64,000 nt of DNA, from assembly GCF_901709675.1 (NCBI RefSeq), contig NC_051089.1, positions 5,252,476-5,316,475 on the forward strand. The letters run 5' to 3'. The notes under the pieces are model-generated. The model made no database searches, was not told the DNA's origin, and saw only the letters and a list, made by a program, of their open reading frames with translations. The position numbers and the translations under genes were made by a program. Of the stretch, positions 1 to 13,450 are shown piece after piece. The stretch's first letter is position 1; each line of letters opens with the position of its first letter. This DNA is from Syngnathus acus (taxonomy: Eukaryota > Chordata > Actinopteri > Syngnathiformes > Syngnathidae).

Positions 1-61
1 TACGCACAATGCATCTTCTGCGTTTAGGAAGGTGTGACCCTGACAATGTTTAATGATAGAT

Positions 62-417
62 CACTGGTGTCAAACTCGAGGCCCGGGGGTCAGATCAAGC
101 CCATCACATCATTTTATGTGGCCTGTAAAGGCAAATCATGTGTGTCAACTCAATGTTACTTGTTAAAATACCAAAAAGTACATTTTCTTCCTTTTTAATA
201 ACAGTGAGATATTTTTGTTAAAACCTCACTTTCAAAATAATATTGAAAATTGTTGATTTTTTTTTTTACTGAATTATTTTGTATGTCTGTGATAATGAGT
301 ATTATTATTTGTAATGTGTCTTATATAGTATTATATATTAGTAGTATGAGATAGTCAATAATGGCCCCATGAGGGAAATCATAACTACGCAACAAAAATT
401 AGTTTGACAGCCCTCTG
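62..417. mobile_element. hAT-like non-autonomous element, copy 1
   Basis: The left end reads CACTGGTGTCAAACTCGAGG, and the right end, reverse-complemented, reads CAGAGGGCTGTCAAACT. The ends begin with CA and share GTCAAACT; the interior includes CCACATCATTTTATGTGGCC-like sequence also seen at 55747-56050. It has no coding capacity. No clear target-site duplication is visible at this copy. The class is inferred from the second copy. Confidence 0.6.
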
Positions 418-2636
418 AACAGATGGATGGATAGCTAGCTACTGTATACTGTAAAAAAATATACTAGATAGTTACTGGATGTGTCACCTGCACCCTAAAG
501 CTGCGCATTTGTGTTTCTCTCAACGCGTTCTTAGAAATGAGTACTTAAGTGTAGATTTCTGTATTAATGGACTTTCCAGTACATTTGGTCCGACGCCAAC
601 GGAGCCGATTGCTGAGCATGCCCGCAGGACATTAATTGATGGCTGGGTTACACTTGCTAATAAGCGTCATAAATAACGCTTTAGCAGGCCGAGGGGTGGC
701 GGTGAGCGGGCTGTCTCAAAAATATGAACGGCTGCTTTGACATCTTAATGGAGATCTGAGTGAGATGGGATCACGTGGGGTTGGGGTGGGGGGTCCATTA
801 TGGCGGAGCACGGCCCTCCGCAGTTGCGAAACGGTGACATAATGACCCAAATGGCACAGACGGGCCGTAGTGCATCTCGCATGTGTCAGGTGTAGCGTTA
901 ATGGGCAGCCTTGTCAACATGCTTGCACCCGCCAACACAGCTGTTGAAGATCCGTCAAAAAGCCTCGGCCCCGCGTCGGTGGAGAGGCGCAGTCGCCCTC
1001 CTCAAAGTCACTGATGGCGGCCGTAAAAACCACAGAGCGTTCACTGACGGCGTCATTGATTTTATCCTCAAATTATTGTTGAGGACACGCCACGCTTTGC
1101 ATACCAATGGCAGGACTTTCACCAGCGGACAAAAGGTGGGGGCGGCAAATGATCCGCAAATCATGGCCACTGCAGAAGTTGGAAGTTGAGCAACACATAC
1201 ACACGTGCATGCAGTTGGCCAAGTTTTACCTCAGCATATTGCAGGCAGAGAGCTAATCAGTGGAAGCGCAGGTTGTGCCAAAACAATTTTTCCGGGGAAG
1301 TAAAGCTCAAATTTGGGGATTAAAAAAACAACAAAAACAAGCTGGCACAATAGAAGTCTCACAATAGACTAGCAGCTATTGTTTTTTATGTACTGTACAT
1401 TTAATATCTTTAAAATCGCTTTTAGCAATGTGCTGTTGACTAAAAATGACATCACATGTGCTGAGGGCCCAGCTACTATTACGGCTCACCTTTTTTCTGT
1501 TTGATCATGTGACTTTTGCAAGCTGAGTCGTGTTTTGTTGCTTACTTGAGCCCTCACCTCAAGTGATGTCATTTCCATTTAACAGCAAGTGGAAAAATAT
1601 GTTTTTAAACGTCATTATGAAATTATTTGTGATTATCATTTATGAAAAAATGTTAACTTTTTTACTGCTGAAAATGGCTAAAGAAGTGTTCCACTGTACA
1701 ATACTTTAATAGTAAAGAAATAAATCCACTAAATACAGTAAATTAAGTACAATAGACTAGCGGTGTTTAACGTTCAGCTCGTTTAGCTCTTCCAGCAAAG
1801 GGGTGGACGTACGCTATCATTAGCCTACCAGCTAACCTGACAGCGGCTTTTGTTGGGTTCTCTTGAAGTTCCGGTGGTGAACGTGCCAACGCTTAGGCAA
1901 GTGTCTGCCAGTGATTGCATATTCTGAAGCGTGTGTCCGCCATACATGCAACGTGTGTGTGTGTGCGAGAATATCTCCTGGGGCCTGGTGGGGTGACAGT
2001 TGTGCGGCGGCAAGTAGGTAATTAGCATGCATTATTCAAATGAAGGACGGTGGGAATGAGGGTGGGGACCCAATCCACCTGGTTGTCAGGCACCCGAGCT
2101 CGTCTCGTTCAGCACCACTTACTTGGCACATTGAGAACATCACAGCGCTTCTTGTCAGTGAATTACCACCCCACGTACATTGTCCCCACCCACCCCTGCG
2201 AGGCGACAATGCACCAAATTGACTGAACCACATTATGAAGGAATTAGCCAATATCACACCTTACGTGCGTAAGTCGCAAAGCCATTTCGGACGTTTTAAT
2301 GAGCTCTTTTACATCAGCCATTTTGACATGATGAAACCATTAATAATTGCAAAGCTAGAGTCAGCAGGCTTAAGAAAAAGTTCATTAAAATGTTGTTAGG
2401 GGGTTTGAGCCACTGGAAAATCTGGATACATGTGAACATTACTTTCCGTGTTTTTCCACTATGGCATCATGAGGACCCCAGATTAATCAATTTAAAAAAA
2501 ATGTTTTTTCTATTTTGTGTTTGACCTTTTTAACCCTTTGGTTAATGTTTGGTTGACGTCCTTCGTGGAGGTCAGTGGTTGAGTGTTGCTCATTTCAACC
2601 AGTTAAGCCACAACAATTGTGAAAAGTCAAAATTAC

Positions 2637-2655
2637 GGTTAGGATTAGGGTTAGG
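2637..2655 (+). repeat. Short telomere-like motif
   Basis: GGTTAGGATTAGGGTTAGG: three imperfect TTAGGG units. Too short to imply a fusion point. Confidence 0.5.
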
Positions 2656-3852
2656 AATTCGGCAAATCTGCAAATGTTGAATCAGAAACATGCAGGGGTT
2701 CACTGTATTACTCTGGTGTTCCTAATGCTGTGGTCGCCAATTTGATATTCCAAGCATGCCATTGAGTGCCGCTAAATCTATTTTTTTTCCTACCCAAGCC
2801 TTTTGGCACATTCTCCTTCCACACTGACCACCAGCTGCTTTGCTCCTCTGCTGCCTTCTCATCTCCTGACTCCATTTAGCCACAGATGAATCATTAGCAC
2901 TTTAGCCTTATCACCCACAAATTTCCCCCGATCCCACCGCACCTCCACGCCCCCCCTCCCCATCCAGAAGAGGCCTCTGTTTACCAAATTGATCAATTAA
3001 CTGTGTAGATTAGCCTCCTCAGCCCCTCCTCTTATGTGTTTAGCAGTGCCAATATTTACATGTGTCCGTTGCTCCTCTTCCAAATTCATTCCAAACACAT
3101 TGCACAAGATGTATGTCCTCATGTGACCCATCACACCCAAAAAATAGAGTGCCTCATCGACTTTTACCTGCTTGCATTAACACACACACACATACAAACA
3201 CACACAAGCATACAAACAAAACAGTGACAAAGACAGATGATGAGATAAAACTATTTCAATGCGGAAAAATTCCACTTTGTTTTTACAATGCTATGCTCAC
3301 CAATCACTTTCCAACAATGCCTTCTTGGCCCAAGGTCCAATTCCCAGTGGATTGACTGGCCATGAAATTAGACTGGCATAAACCCTTCACACAATTTACA
3401 TACGCTAACTCGCCTTTGTTCCAGAAGCTCTACTGGAACAGACTTAGACTACCCTCATGTGACAGAAAAAGGCACTACATGCCAGTGTACCTATGTATGA
3501 GTCAGCTGTAAATTGCATAAAAATGTAACATTAAAAATCAGATATATTTGATACACCACAATACAATATGATACAACATTCCGTAATCTTATCTGTCAAA
3601 TGTTTTACGATATTGACAAACATTTTGTAGATTCTTAAAAATAATGCACATCATGATATGTTTTATTTACATTTGTATTATTTTCAGAATTTTCTACACA
3701 TTCTCAAATTATTTTATTTCCCAAATATTAATCGACATAAAATATACTGAATGACAATAAAATGGACATATACGAAAAACCACAAGATGGTGCCAAAATA
3801 CTTTTTTTCTTACAGCATAGACAAACAAATCAACATCCATTCTACCAGCCCT

Positions 3853-3893
3853 ACAAACAAACAAACAAACAAACAAACAAATAAATAAATAAA
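3853..3893. repeat. (CAAA)n(TAAA)n simple repeat
   Basis: Seven or so ACAA units are followed by ATAA units. Its complement reads as alternating TGTTTG and ATTTA motifs. Confidence 0.95.
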
Positions 3894-3898
3894 AGTAT

Positions 3899-4030
3899 AT
3901 CCATACATTCTCTGAACCGCTTGTCCTCACAAGGGTCACAGGGTGATACATGTAATATTTTACAGTATGAAATTATTGTTTTGTTGAAGTTTTCTAAAAG
4001 TAATTCATCCATCCGTTTTCTGAACCGCAT
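3899..4030 (+). repeat. Two adjacent 'TCTGAACCGC' repeat fragments
   Basis: CATTCTCTGAACCGCTTGTC (3906 onward) and CATCCATCCGTTTTCTGAAC (from 4007) are two fragments of the CCATCC-type teleost repeat about 0.1 kb apart. Confidence 0.5.
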
Positions 4031-4640
4031 ATACATTTTTTGAATTTTCAAGCGCCATCCTCTACTTCAGCTAAGTGCTGTGATAAATTGTCGATACACT
4101 CCCCACTAAAACAAAATCATATTGCAAGATGAGTCGAATCAAGATACCTACTAATTTTACCTTTCTATTCTCTAATAAGAGTCATTGGTAGAAGTCATAA
4201 TGCAAACTGAATATGCAAACTTTAAAGTGCGTGTTCTAATAGCCAGTGAAGCCTAGCGGGAGAAGATCCCTATTCATAGGGACACGAGAGAGAGTTTAAA
4301 TGGTGAGCGAGCGAGCATGACACAGAGCAGGTGGCTTCACCAGCTTGCACTTTCCAAGGACGTGCCGGCTCCGTTCCAGCCTGCTCTCGGGTGGCAGCCT
4401 ATCATTAGCCGGGGCCTGCGAGATGCCACAGCGTTTGGGCAATTGCGGGCTTTCACGTCCACAAAAGCCAGTCTGCGGGACGCCAGGCGAGGTTGTGGAA
4501 AATGGTGGCCTAGTTTAAATGACAAGTTGTTGTGTCCACAGCAAAAGCGTCTGTCGGTGAGGGGGGCTGCCATACAACAAATAGATCAAGTCAGTGTGTC
4601 CCTTAAGCCCCCCATATTTTTTTTTTCAATCTGTCATAAA

Positions 4641-4817
4641 AGTACCGTAATTTTCGGACTATAAGTCGCACCGGAGTATAAGTCGCACCAGCCATAAAAT
4701 GCCCAAAAAAGTGAAAAAAAACCATATATATGTATATAAATCGCTCCTGAGTATAAGTCGCCCCCCCACCCAAACTATGAAAAAAACCGCGACTTATAGT
4801 CCGAAAATTACGGTACT
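4641..4817. mobile_element. Short TIR element (MITE), 'GGACTATAAGTCGC' family
   Basis: Near-perfect terminal inverted repeats of about 30 bp (AGTACCGTAATTTTCGGACT and its complement) bound a 177-bp element with internal repeats of TATAAGTCGC. It is non-coding. It is related in its termini (ACCGTA...GGACTATAA) to the three copies inside celf6, but with a different, shorter interior. Confidence 0.75.
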
Positions 4818-7594
4818 AAAAATGCTAAATATACTCAAAATATCAAGGAACATGATCAGTTATTGAAGGAATTCTGAAAATCAAGTTGTCAAGTGAAGAG
4901 TAAAAAAAATAAGAAAAATTTATACTGCTTTTTAAGCACAAATTAAACTTTTATTTTTTAGCCAGTATGTCTTATCAATTACCCCCACAAGTAATTAAAC
5001 ACATGAATCAAGGCTTAATATGTCATGTTCTCGAAATTAAATAAAAAATGAATTAAATTAAAATTAAAATTAAATTATAGAAATGTAAATAAATATAAAT
5101 ATTCAAGTAAAATTAGCATTGAAAATAAAAAAACAATATTGCTGGTTACTACTATTACTAATTTAAAAAAAAATCTGGTGTGTTTTCTTAACTATAAATG
5201 GAAACAAATCCTATATTTCTTTAGGAATAACAACAAAATCTGTAGCACTTTTGAGCTCTCTAAACGGTGAATTATTAAAATGTAATTTAATGTAATTTAC
5301 TTTCTGACTACTACGACTAATACAATACTAATAACTTCATGAATGGTGGTGTGTTGCTGGATTGTTTCTTAATAAATTCTCATTCACTTTGAACTTGAAG
5401 CTTTAGTGAAGAAAAAAAAATCAATCCTCCATCTCTGTCTCCCTTGGCAACAGGTTATCATCCATAGTTACAAGGAGCGGTTGCTAGGTGCGTTGCCGAG
5501 CTACCGGCCCCTCACTTTGCCGCCGGCGCTACGTAGGAGGCCGCAGGGTCTTCACCGATGGCGTTGAGAGATGAGGGGACGGGTGAAAGAATGAAAAGAG
5601 GCAAGACAGTGGTGCAAAAATGCATGCTTGAGAGAGAGTTAGTGAAGGATAATACAACAGCCAAAGTGGGCAATCTGCTAACTGCTGCATTTTATTGTGT
5701 AATATTTTTACTAGACTTACTCCGAACCAGAGCCTAATAAATATGCCTAAAGAAATGAAAAATAACGCTGCTATAATGTTCGATGAAGATGTTGACGACT
5801 TCGTCCTTTGTGGGTTTTCCTCAGTAGGTTTTGTGAAAAAAAAGTTAAATGTTGGTAAGGAACTTTCTAGCATAGCTTGCTGTCCTCCCTTCAATGAGCA
5901 CAGCTGTGGTTGCTACACTTCGATAAAAGCGCTATAAACTAAAGGCAACTTGGAATTGAGTAATATATCCATTATGTTATCATCGGTTGGAGAAGATTAA
6001 TTTATAAAAGAAGTATGTCCCAAAACCTTTCCTCAAATATATTTTAAACACACTGTAAAGCCTTTGGGGATTTCCACCGTTTCATCGCTTTTAGCCACAT
6101 AAACAAGCTGCCACCATTTTTTTTCCCCTTTTCTTTTTGTCCCCCTTATCATTACTTTCTTATGGCAGATCCAATTAGTGTGTTGATGATAGACACCCAA
6201 GGGAGCGCTCCTTCATGCACTGTCCTTGTGTTTTGGTGCTGAAGCATCGGGTTGTAATTCTTCATCTGATCCCTAGGGGGCAGTATGACAGTTCTCAAAT
6301 TCTGTCCAAGTCTTTTCGACTGCTTCCCTAAGTACACACATCTCCCATCTAGTTCAAGACTACTTTCTACAGTTTCTTTCTGTTCTGAAGAAAAAAGACT
6401 TCAACACAATGTCACAGGATGAGAGGCCGACCTCCAAAAGGCTCACTTTGAATGGCGTCCATTTCTTTTTCCTTTGCCCGCGTCTGACATTATTATTATG
6501 ATGTTAATTCACATGCGAACAAACACACACACCAAAAAAAAAAAAAAAACCTAAACACCCAGTGTGAATTTGCCTCTCAGGTTGGCTGATTGTTAGCATA
6601 TTTCGCTGGTATTGTGTCATCTGGCGAGGGAATGGAACATGTCGGGGTTGGTTTGAGGTGAGTGCTTTCATGTGCTGAGCTTTATAAAAACGATGGCAAG
6701 CTTTCGCATTAACTCCCGCTCGACGTATAGAGTTTTGTCTTTGAAGAATCAACTTTTACACTTGAAACGTATCAATATCCTTCCTGTCTTGGTTATCCCC
6801 TTTAAAACAATACCAGACCCATTTAATTAATTGATATATTTATTTATTGGACTGCATTGATATTCTTTACATAAGAGTCCTTGACAAAGGAGAGACCCCT
6901 TGTTGGTTGACGGGAATGACAGCCCTAATTGGATTCCAACCCTAATTGAAACATAATAAAAAATGCATCAGTAGACAGCGAAGCGACACTTACCTCATGC
7001 AAATCTCTTGATGAATTGACGCGAGGGGCGTAATTGCAAAAAAGAAAAAAAGAAAACAAATACATCAATTTTCTTTTCTTTTCTCCTTTCTCGGAATAGC
7101 GTCGATTCAAATCAACCTTGATCGGATGCTGCATTTACACTGTGAAGCGTTAATTGCACACCATGCGGAGGAGGGACACAAAAAGCTTGGTTGTTGTTTT
7201 TTTTTCCGTTCTTTTGTTTTCACTGAGTTCGTTGGCTGCGGTTTGCATCAGTTTACTGAGCAAAGATAATGCAATGGCCATCCAGCAGAGTCATATACGG
7301 CAGAAAACATATTTCCTTTACAAGCTATTCTGATCATGCTGCTCAAGGAGACTTATTGTCTATCACTGTTGTCATAGCAACAGGTTAATAAGATTTTTTT
7401 TTCCCCCCACCTCAGTTGCCGCACAGGTTGCTAAGATACCAGCAGCATCTTGCACCCGGCGGGCCGATCCTCAAACAACCTTTTTTGATGAAAATGAACT
7501 TTAAACTTACGCAGTAATGTGAAACGAGTTGTAAAGCAAGACAAGCGACCGCACGGACTATGCTGGTAGAGGGATGACAACAGATTGTCCAAAT

Positions 7595-7693
7595 CCGACG
7601 ACCTCACGAGCGGGTTGGCCCGTGTCGAGAGCAGCGCCGGCCAATCGGCGGCGGCCCGCTTCCTCGACGCGTGCGCGGGGAAACCGAGGGCGG
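7595..7693. promoter_or_regulatory. CpG-dense patch with CCAAT box (possible promoter or enhancer)
   Basis: About 19 CpG dinucleotides lie in roughly 100 bp, within otherwise AT-rich DNA, with a consensus NF-Y site CCAATCGG at 7641-7648. No TATA box, coding exon or known first exon could be tied to it. Open frames across it on both strands lack recognisable domains. Confidence 0.3.
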
Positions 7694-8298
7694 AAACAAC
7701 CCAAGTGTTGCCTCCGAGTTGCATCAGCTCCATTAAAGTGGGGGCCCGCCGCAATGTCTCTTTACGAGAGCCGCTCTCTCGGAGAAGAATTAGCCTCACT
7801 TCCCCGCAGTGATGGGCCTTTTTATGAACCACACTGGCATCGTGCTTGCCAGCTCCTGCAGGGGCAAACCGCTGTTAAATCGCCAGGAGAAATGCTTTTG
7901 CGGATCTCTTTGTTGCTTGTAAGGTGATGCAATAGCACAGCTGGCTTCATTCATTCCTCCGAGAGACGTGAAATCGGATATTAAGGACAGCCGTAGGTAA
8001 AAGTAATGACGGTGACTATTTGTTGTTGCCGTCGTCTTCTCCGGTGAACTTTTATTCTGGTGCACCAACTTGACACCAGAGTAAGCAATGAAAGAAAGCT
8101 CTTTGGAGCTGTGCTCCTTTTATGACTGAGTTTGTTCCTGCTCGTGTCTCGAGTTTTGGTCACGCACATTAAAATGGATGTTTTTCGAACCTCTGCATTT
8201 CTGCACTTTCGGAATTTAAAAATTTAAATTTTTGGGCTACAAACTCATCTATAGGCTGCTTTTGTTATCGGGCCAAAGATATGTCTGATATTTCTCTG

Positions 8299-8312
8299 GC
8301 GCCCTCTTGTGG
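8299..8312 (-). promoter_or_regulatory. CTCF-like motif
   Basis: The minus strand reads CCACAAGAGGGCGC, a full match to the usual CCASYAGRKGGCRS-type core apart from a variable position. Motif match only; no occupancy evidence. Confidence 0.35.
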
Positions 8313-9202
8313 AATGAATGACTGGAGTGCGAAATCTATCGGAGACCAATTCTTTGTGTGTTTAATATATTTGGGCTATAAAAATGATTCTTATTTATTG
8401 GTTTTTGTTATCCCCTTGTGATCTTCTGTTACGACATCACAAAAGTAGCCACAAAGCCAAAGAAAATGCAATAACCCTCTAAATGGATACTGAGCAGAAG
8501 TCGTGTGACATTTTGTCATTCCTGATAATGTCATATTTTATTTACTTTGTGTCACACGAAAAGAAGGTCATCTGAGTTCACTATGGCAGTGACGGAGATC
8601 CTTAATACAACCAGTCTATCCATTAATTCTTTTGTGAAGATGTTATTTCATGGTCCAATTACTACTTATTTTTCATTCATTACTCGACTGTAAATAAATC
8701 ACGTACCGTATATTGTCAATTAAACAAAAGGAAACAATCTAGTGTAACGCCTCAGCGTCTCTGATTAAAAGGTCCGCGTTGTGCTCCACGGTGGTCCGAG
8801 TTCATTCAATCTCTACCTTGATTACTCTATCGGACGTATTGATTGAGGGGCAACTTTAATGACCGTATTATCTCAAGTGTTAATCAGGTGCCGACAGACT
8901 GGACACGCGCTTACAGTACATGCAGGCAAAAGCCTGCAGGATGAGCACCCACTCAGCCTTGCAGAGTTTTTCTTTTTTAATGGGAGGCTTCTTTTCAATC
9001 TTCTCTTCCAGTTTTATCACCCGATGAATTACATAGGAGTGAACAACGAACAAACGTAGAGTCATTTTGTCTGTTCGTATAGCTTGCGCGCAACTTTCAT
9101 AAATTTAGAGCCCATTTTAACCCTGAAAAATATTACCCTTCGGGAGTTTTATTGGGAATAGGAACGGGGGACTCTAGTTTGCGCCGGAAGGTAATTCAGA
9201 GT

Positions 9203-9378
9203 TGTCAAACATTTGACTCAGTCCAAAGGTTTACAAAATTCTAATAATTTCAATATAATAATTATATATATAAATATATATATGATTATATTGAAATTAT
9301 TTGAAATTACTATATATATATATATATATAATTATTATATTGAAATGATTAGAAATGGACTGAGTCAAATGTTTGTCA
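9203..9378. mobile_element. Fold-back AT-rich inverted-repeat element
   Basis: The left arm (CAAACATTTGACTCAGTCCA, then TTCTAATAATTTCAATATAA further in) is matched by the reverse complement of the right arm, with a loop of TA dinucleotides. Arms exceed 60 bp with few mismatches. The open frame through it is incidental. Structure fits a MITE or fold-back element; no target duplication was confirmed. Confidence 0.65.
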
Positions 9379-12300
9379 TGTTATTTTTAAACCCAACTTT
9401 GAACCTTCATTTTCAATTTCATTATGACATTTGAATTCTAATTACTCAAATTAATCAGGACCCTCCGTGCAAGCCAGAACCATCCTTTGAATCCCTAAGA
9501 CCTGATTTTTCATCTCAACCACTTGTAAAATTGGGAACACTGATTGGAAGCCAAACTCACCTTTAAAGGTCCAGACAAATGTTTCTGTGCATTTTCTTTC
9601 CCTGGAAGGATAGAAACTACGGTCTGCATCATTTCTGATGAGTTGTAACGGGAAGCTTGGCGTGATTGATCAGTAAAATAGTCACAATACATGCAACATT
9701 ATCAGGCTCCTTTTACCTGTGACCCCAATGAGGACAAAATTATAGATGGGCTTGTGCGTTAGCACAATATTCTTGATCTGAATACGTACACTGTCCGCAT
9801 TTTCCCAGGTCGGCCCCAGCTGAGTCTCTTCTGCGTCCACCCTCCCCCTCCTGCATCTCTGTTTAATTATCTCCCTTTTCCATCCTGCCCTCGTCAGGTC
9901 TCATCAATGCTTCTTAATTTCCATCAATACCTCTGCAGCACTAAGGTCCCCCGCACCCGTCCAATCGCCATGGCAACCCTCACCTCCGACAACAAAGAGC
10001 TCCATAAGACACGGGCGCTCTGTATTCCCCTTGATTAGATATTGATTAAGCTTTTGTAATACATAATGGGATCCCGGGGATTCTGCTGCCTTTGCTTACC
10101 GACGTCTTGCGCATGCTTTCATTTAGTTATAATCCTTTGTTACTCTGTGAATCTGCATGTAATGAAATTGGAATTTGTCACCCATTTGTCGAGAGTTTTC
10201 TCCGCCCGGGGACCTCGCCGTGCACAAAAGCCTCTTGGGAGCACATCGCAATGCATGCAGGAGTCTCATCTATGCATCATCTCCAATTTAAGTTCTGACC
10301 GTGGCTGGGTTTATGCTTCACTTGTTGCGAGCTGCTTCACCATTAAAGCGGAGAATAGTAAAGAGGGCCTTCTGGAAAGTGCACAGGCTTCCGAGTGCTT
10401 GAGTGTCCCTAATGGATGCACTGATAGATTAATGGACGATAAAAGTCAAGCGCTAAATGCGCCATAAGTGACAAGTGATAAGTCAATGTGGTAAATATTT
10501 GCATCGGCTATAGTTAAGAAGTTGAAAGGTCGTTATTCAGGATTACCTTGAGACGAGCGATCCGACGGTGTAATGAAACACGGGGGAATGAATTTCAAAG
10601 AAATGCTCTTGGGCACATTTGGCTTATATTGACGTTAGCATGGGCCTCAAACAAATCATAAATGGATGACGATTTCACTTGCGGTATCATAAAGCAGTTT
10701 TACTCGTAATGCTGCTCAAAAATTCAAATGATGACGGTTCTATCTGACACTAGATAACTTCATTTTGATTTCAACAGGATGCAAAACTAACTTTCCCAGA
10801 ATCGGCACAAAGGCTGAATTTAAATGACACGGTTCAAGGGACACTTTTTCAAATATCTCATCTCCTTCATATGTGGAACAACTTGGATGGTCTAATTAAA
10901 ATTGAAGACCATCTGTCCTAATACAAATATCACGTGCGTTTTTTCGTCCTCTGTTACATTTCGAAACCTAGCAACTTCGTCTGTGTTGTCGATTTATTGA
11001 GAAAAAAGGAAACATGGAAAGTTAAAAAGCGAACACCGTAAAAAACGAGTGCATCAATTCATGATGTTATTAAATTTCGTCAACTGTATCACCTTCAAAT
11101 CACACTGACTCTTACTGTATCAGAACCGGTGTGAATCGTACCACAATTGAAGAAAATTGCATCATAAATGGAGTGAATCGAATCGTATTATATTATAATT
11201 GGTAAGAGGCCGATTGTAAATTCAGAAAATTGCATTGGAATCAAAACGATAAATAGCATCACAATGACAGTCGTCACAAAGCGACTACGTAAAGCCAGCT
11301 CTCCAAAATAAGCCATAGGAAAAATCCGTCACTCCTTTTTGTTACAAGTCAAACACGGATAAAGACAGCACTCTGTTCCTCTGTCCAATCCATACTCCTT
11401 GATTATCCCCAACTCCCAAAGATTGGAAAAATGGAGCTGTCAAAAGGGTCTTGTTCTGTGTCCCCCCCCTCCCTCCTGGAGACAAACAAACAAACCGCCC
11501 CTGTTAGCATTTTTCATTCAGCTTCAGGGGCCACGCCGTAGATTGAGTATCGACATCGGTTGGCCATCGAGGCTTACGGCTCAAAAGCAACAGTGGAGGG
11601 AAATTCTCCCGGGGTTGCAGATTCAATCGAAGGGACCAAAATAATTCAGCAAGACTCACTCGAGGAAAAATCCAGTTTGTCATGTGGAATCATGGATCGC
11701 CTTCCCTCACAATGGAGAGGCTCTCCAGAGACTGGAGCGCGGGAATCGAGACGTGAATAGCCGAGAGTTAGTGGCCTCGTCTTTGGCCTTTTTTTCCCCT
11801 TTTTTTATCACCTGCAAATTTAGCAACCGTAAATCTGTTTCCACACCAATGCCATGGCCCAGATACACCACGGAGGGCCATAAACAAGAAATTATGAGCA
11901 GTGTCTCAGGCATGCTTTGGTCATTGATGTCCCCTGGGGTGGAACACCCCATTCAGGGAACAATAACTGTCGAAGGGAGTTTAGATGTTTCCACCGTGAT
12001 GGGGCAGTTGTGGCTGAAGGAACTGGTTGATTTATATTTCGCCAAGAACCGGCAAATCCTACCTACCAACCTTGTGGTACATTAGATGAGCTCCAAGACT
12101 CAGGCCTTTTTGGAAGGTTTCTCCTGTTCTTGACTGACTTGCTTGATACAAAGCATTTACGTCAACCGTAATTTAGATTCACAATCAATTCTAACTGGAA
12201 AATCAGGAACCTGCCGGCCTAGCCTGACCTCTACTTTAAATGTTAAATATTGGGATTATTGAGTAAGGAGGAGACAAAGGGCCATTAAAAGGAAACTAAA

Positions 12301-12660
12301 CAAAAGCTTTCAATGTGACCTTTCTTCTCCTTTGCCATGCAGTCTACATCAATAAAATGCAGCATGATTAATCAATTGACCTCCCACTTGTTATGTAGGC
12401 GGGGACCTATTGCACCTGGTTCTCAGTTCTGCGGTAATGCCACAATAACGAGAGATGACGATCCATTTCCCTTTAATCAATTCATTCTGCTCTCCTCCCA
12501 ATCTCCCTCACATTTATTATGCTTTGTTCGCCCCTTTTTTTCCAATGACTTTCTACTGACTAATTCATCTGATTTAGTATTCTGCCGTGTTAGTCAATGA
12601 CATGTCTGACATGCAAGACAAGTGACGTAAGTGTAAGTGTTTGCGTGTGATAATAATCAG

Positions 12661-12813
12661 ACTTTAGACCAGCTAAGATCAGGTCTAAGTTGTGGCGCAG
12701 GTGGTGTAAGGAGATTTTGGCACACCTAACAATTGGCTGACAATAATTAGACTAGACTTTAGACCAGCAAATCAGGTCTAAGTTGTGGCGCAGGTGGTGT
12801 AAGGCGATTTTGG
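12661..12813 (+). repeat. Local direct duplication (about 58 bp, two copies)
   Basis: ACTTTAGACCAGC...ATCAGGTCTAAGTTGTGGC and GCAGGTGGTGTAAGG-GATT occur at 12661-12720 and 12756-12813, nearly identical. Each copy contains a small palindrome (TTAGACC...GGTCTAA), so each could form a hairpin. Confidence 0.75.
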
Positions 12814-13450
12814 TGGCTTTGATCGAAGTAGATATGTGGTGGATCCGATTTCATTCTTAAATATGACATCAACCTCTGCAATATGAAAGAATAAAAAGGA
12901 CAAAGCGGGTGATCATTTTTCTACAGGTCTGTGCTTTATTTTAGTCTAAGCAGAATATAATGAACTAGAGAACTACAGCGTTCAGGAGCACTATGGGGAG
13001 GATATCACTCCAAAACCAGGGGAATCGGACCAGAGCCAACATTGATTCAAATTACATCTCTGTTTCAAAAATAAATCAAAAAATGCTATTTGTTCGAGTC
13101 ATGGAATTGTACAATTTCATTCATTGCTAATTTGTATAAATGCATGAAAATGAATGAATAGGATTAGCAAAAATGGGAATGACTCATGATAGAAAAACCC
13201 ATGAGGCAAAAACTACTAGTGTCTCAGTTTGAGCTCTTTGAAGGCTCTGATTGGATTCTCATTTGGCGCAAACTCAGCCTTCTGAGTTCTATATTTTGGT
13301 CCTGGTAACCAATGGTGATGGAGATGTTCTCATTCATGCAACGGATGGGCTTGAGGTAAATTAAACAGCAGGTTTCTTTGACTTTTGGGATTTGGTGTCT
13401 CCCCATTTTTACAATACAGGGTGTCCAAGCAGTGTTCACAGGTAGTACCG

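Larger units (their letters stand above)
418..4640. other. 3' flank of celf6, no gene seen
   Basis: AT-rich sequence without a supported gene. It contains a CA-rich stretch (3181-3212) and the simple repeats and CCATCC fragments listed separately. All open frames are under 120 codons with no domain. Confidence 0.7.
4818..9202. other. 3' flank, no gene seen
   Basis: Apart from the CpG patch at 7595-7693 and CTCF-like motifs (6270-6283 weaker, 8299-8312 stronger), nothing recognisable. Open frames up to 133 codons lack family features. Confidence 0.7.

Noticed and set aside
7431-7927. Overlapping 133- and 117-codon frames on opposite strands
   Set aside because: Both are long because the CpG-dense patch lacks stop codons; no domain recognised.
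10066-10467. 133-codon plus-strand frame
   Set aside because: No domain, no neighbouring splice structure.
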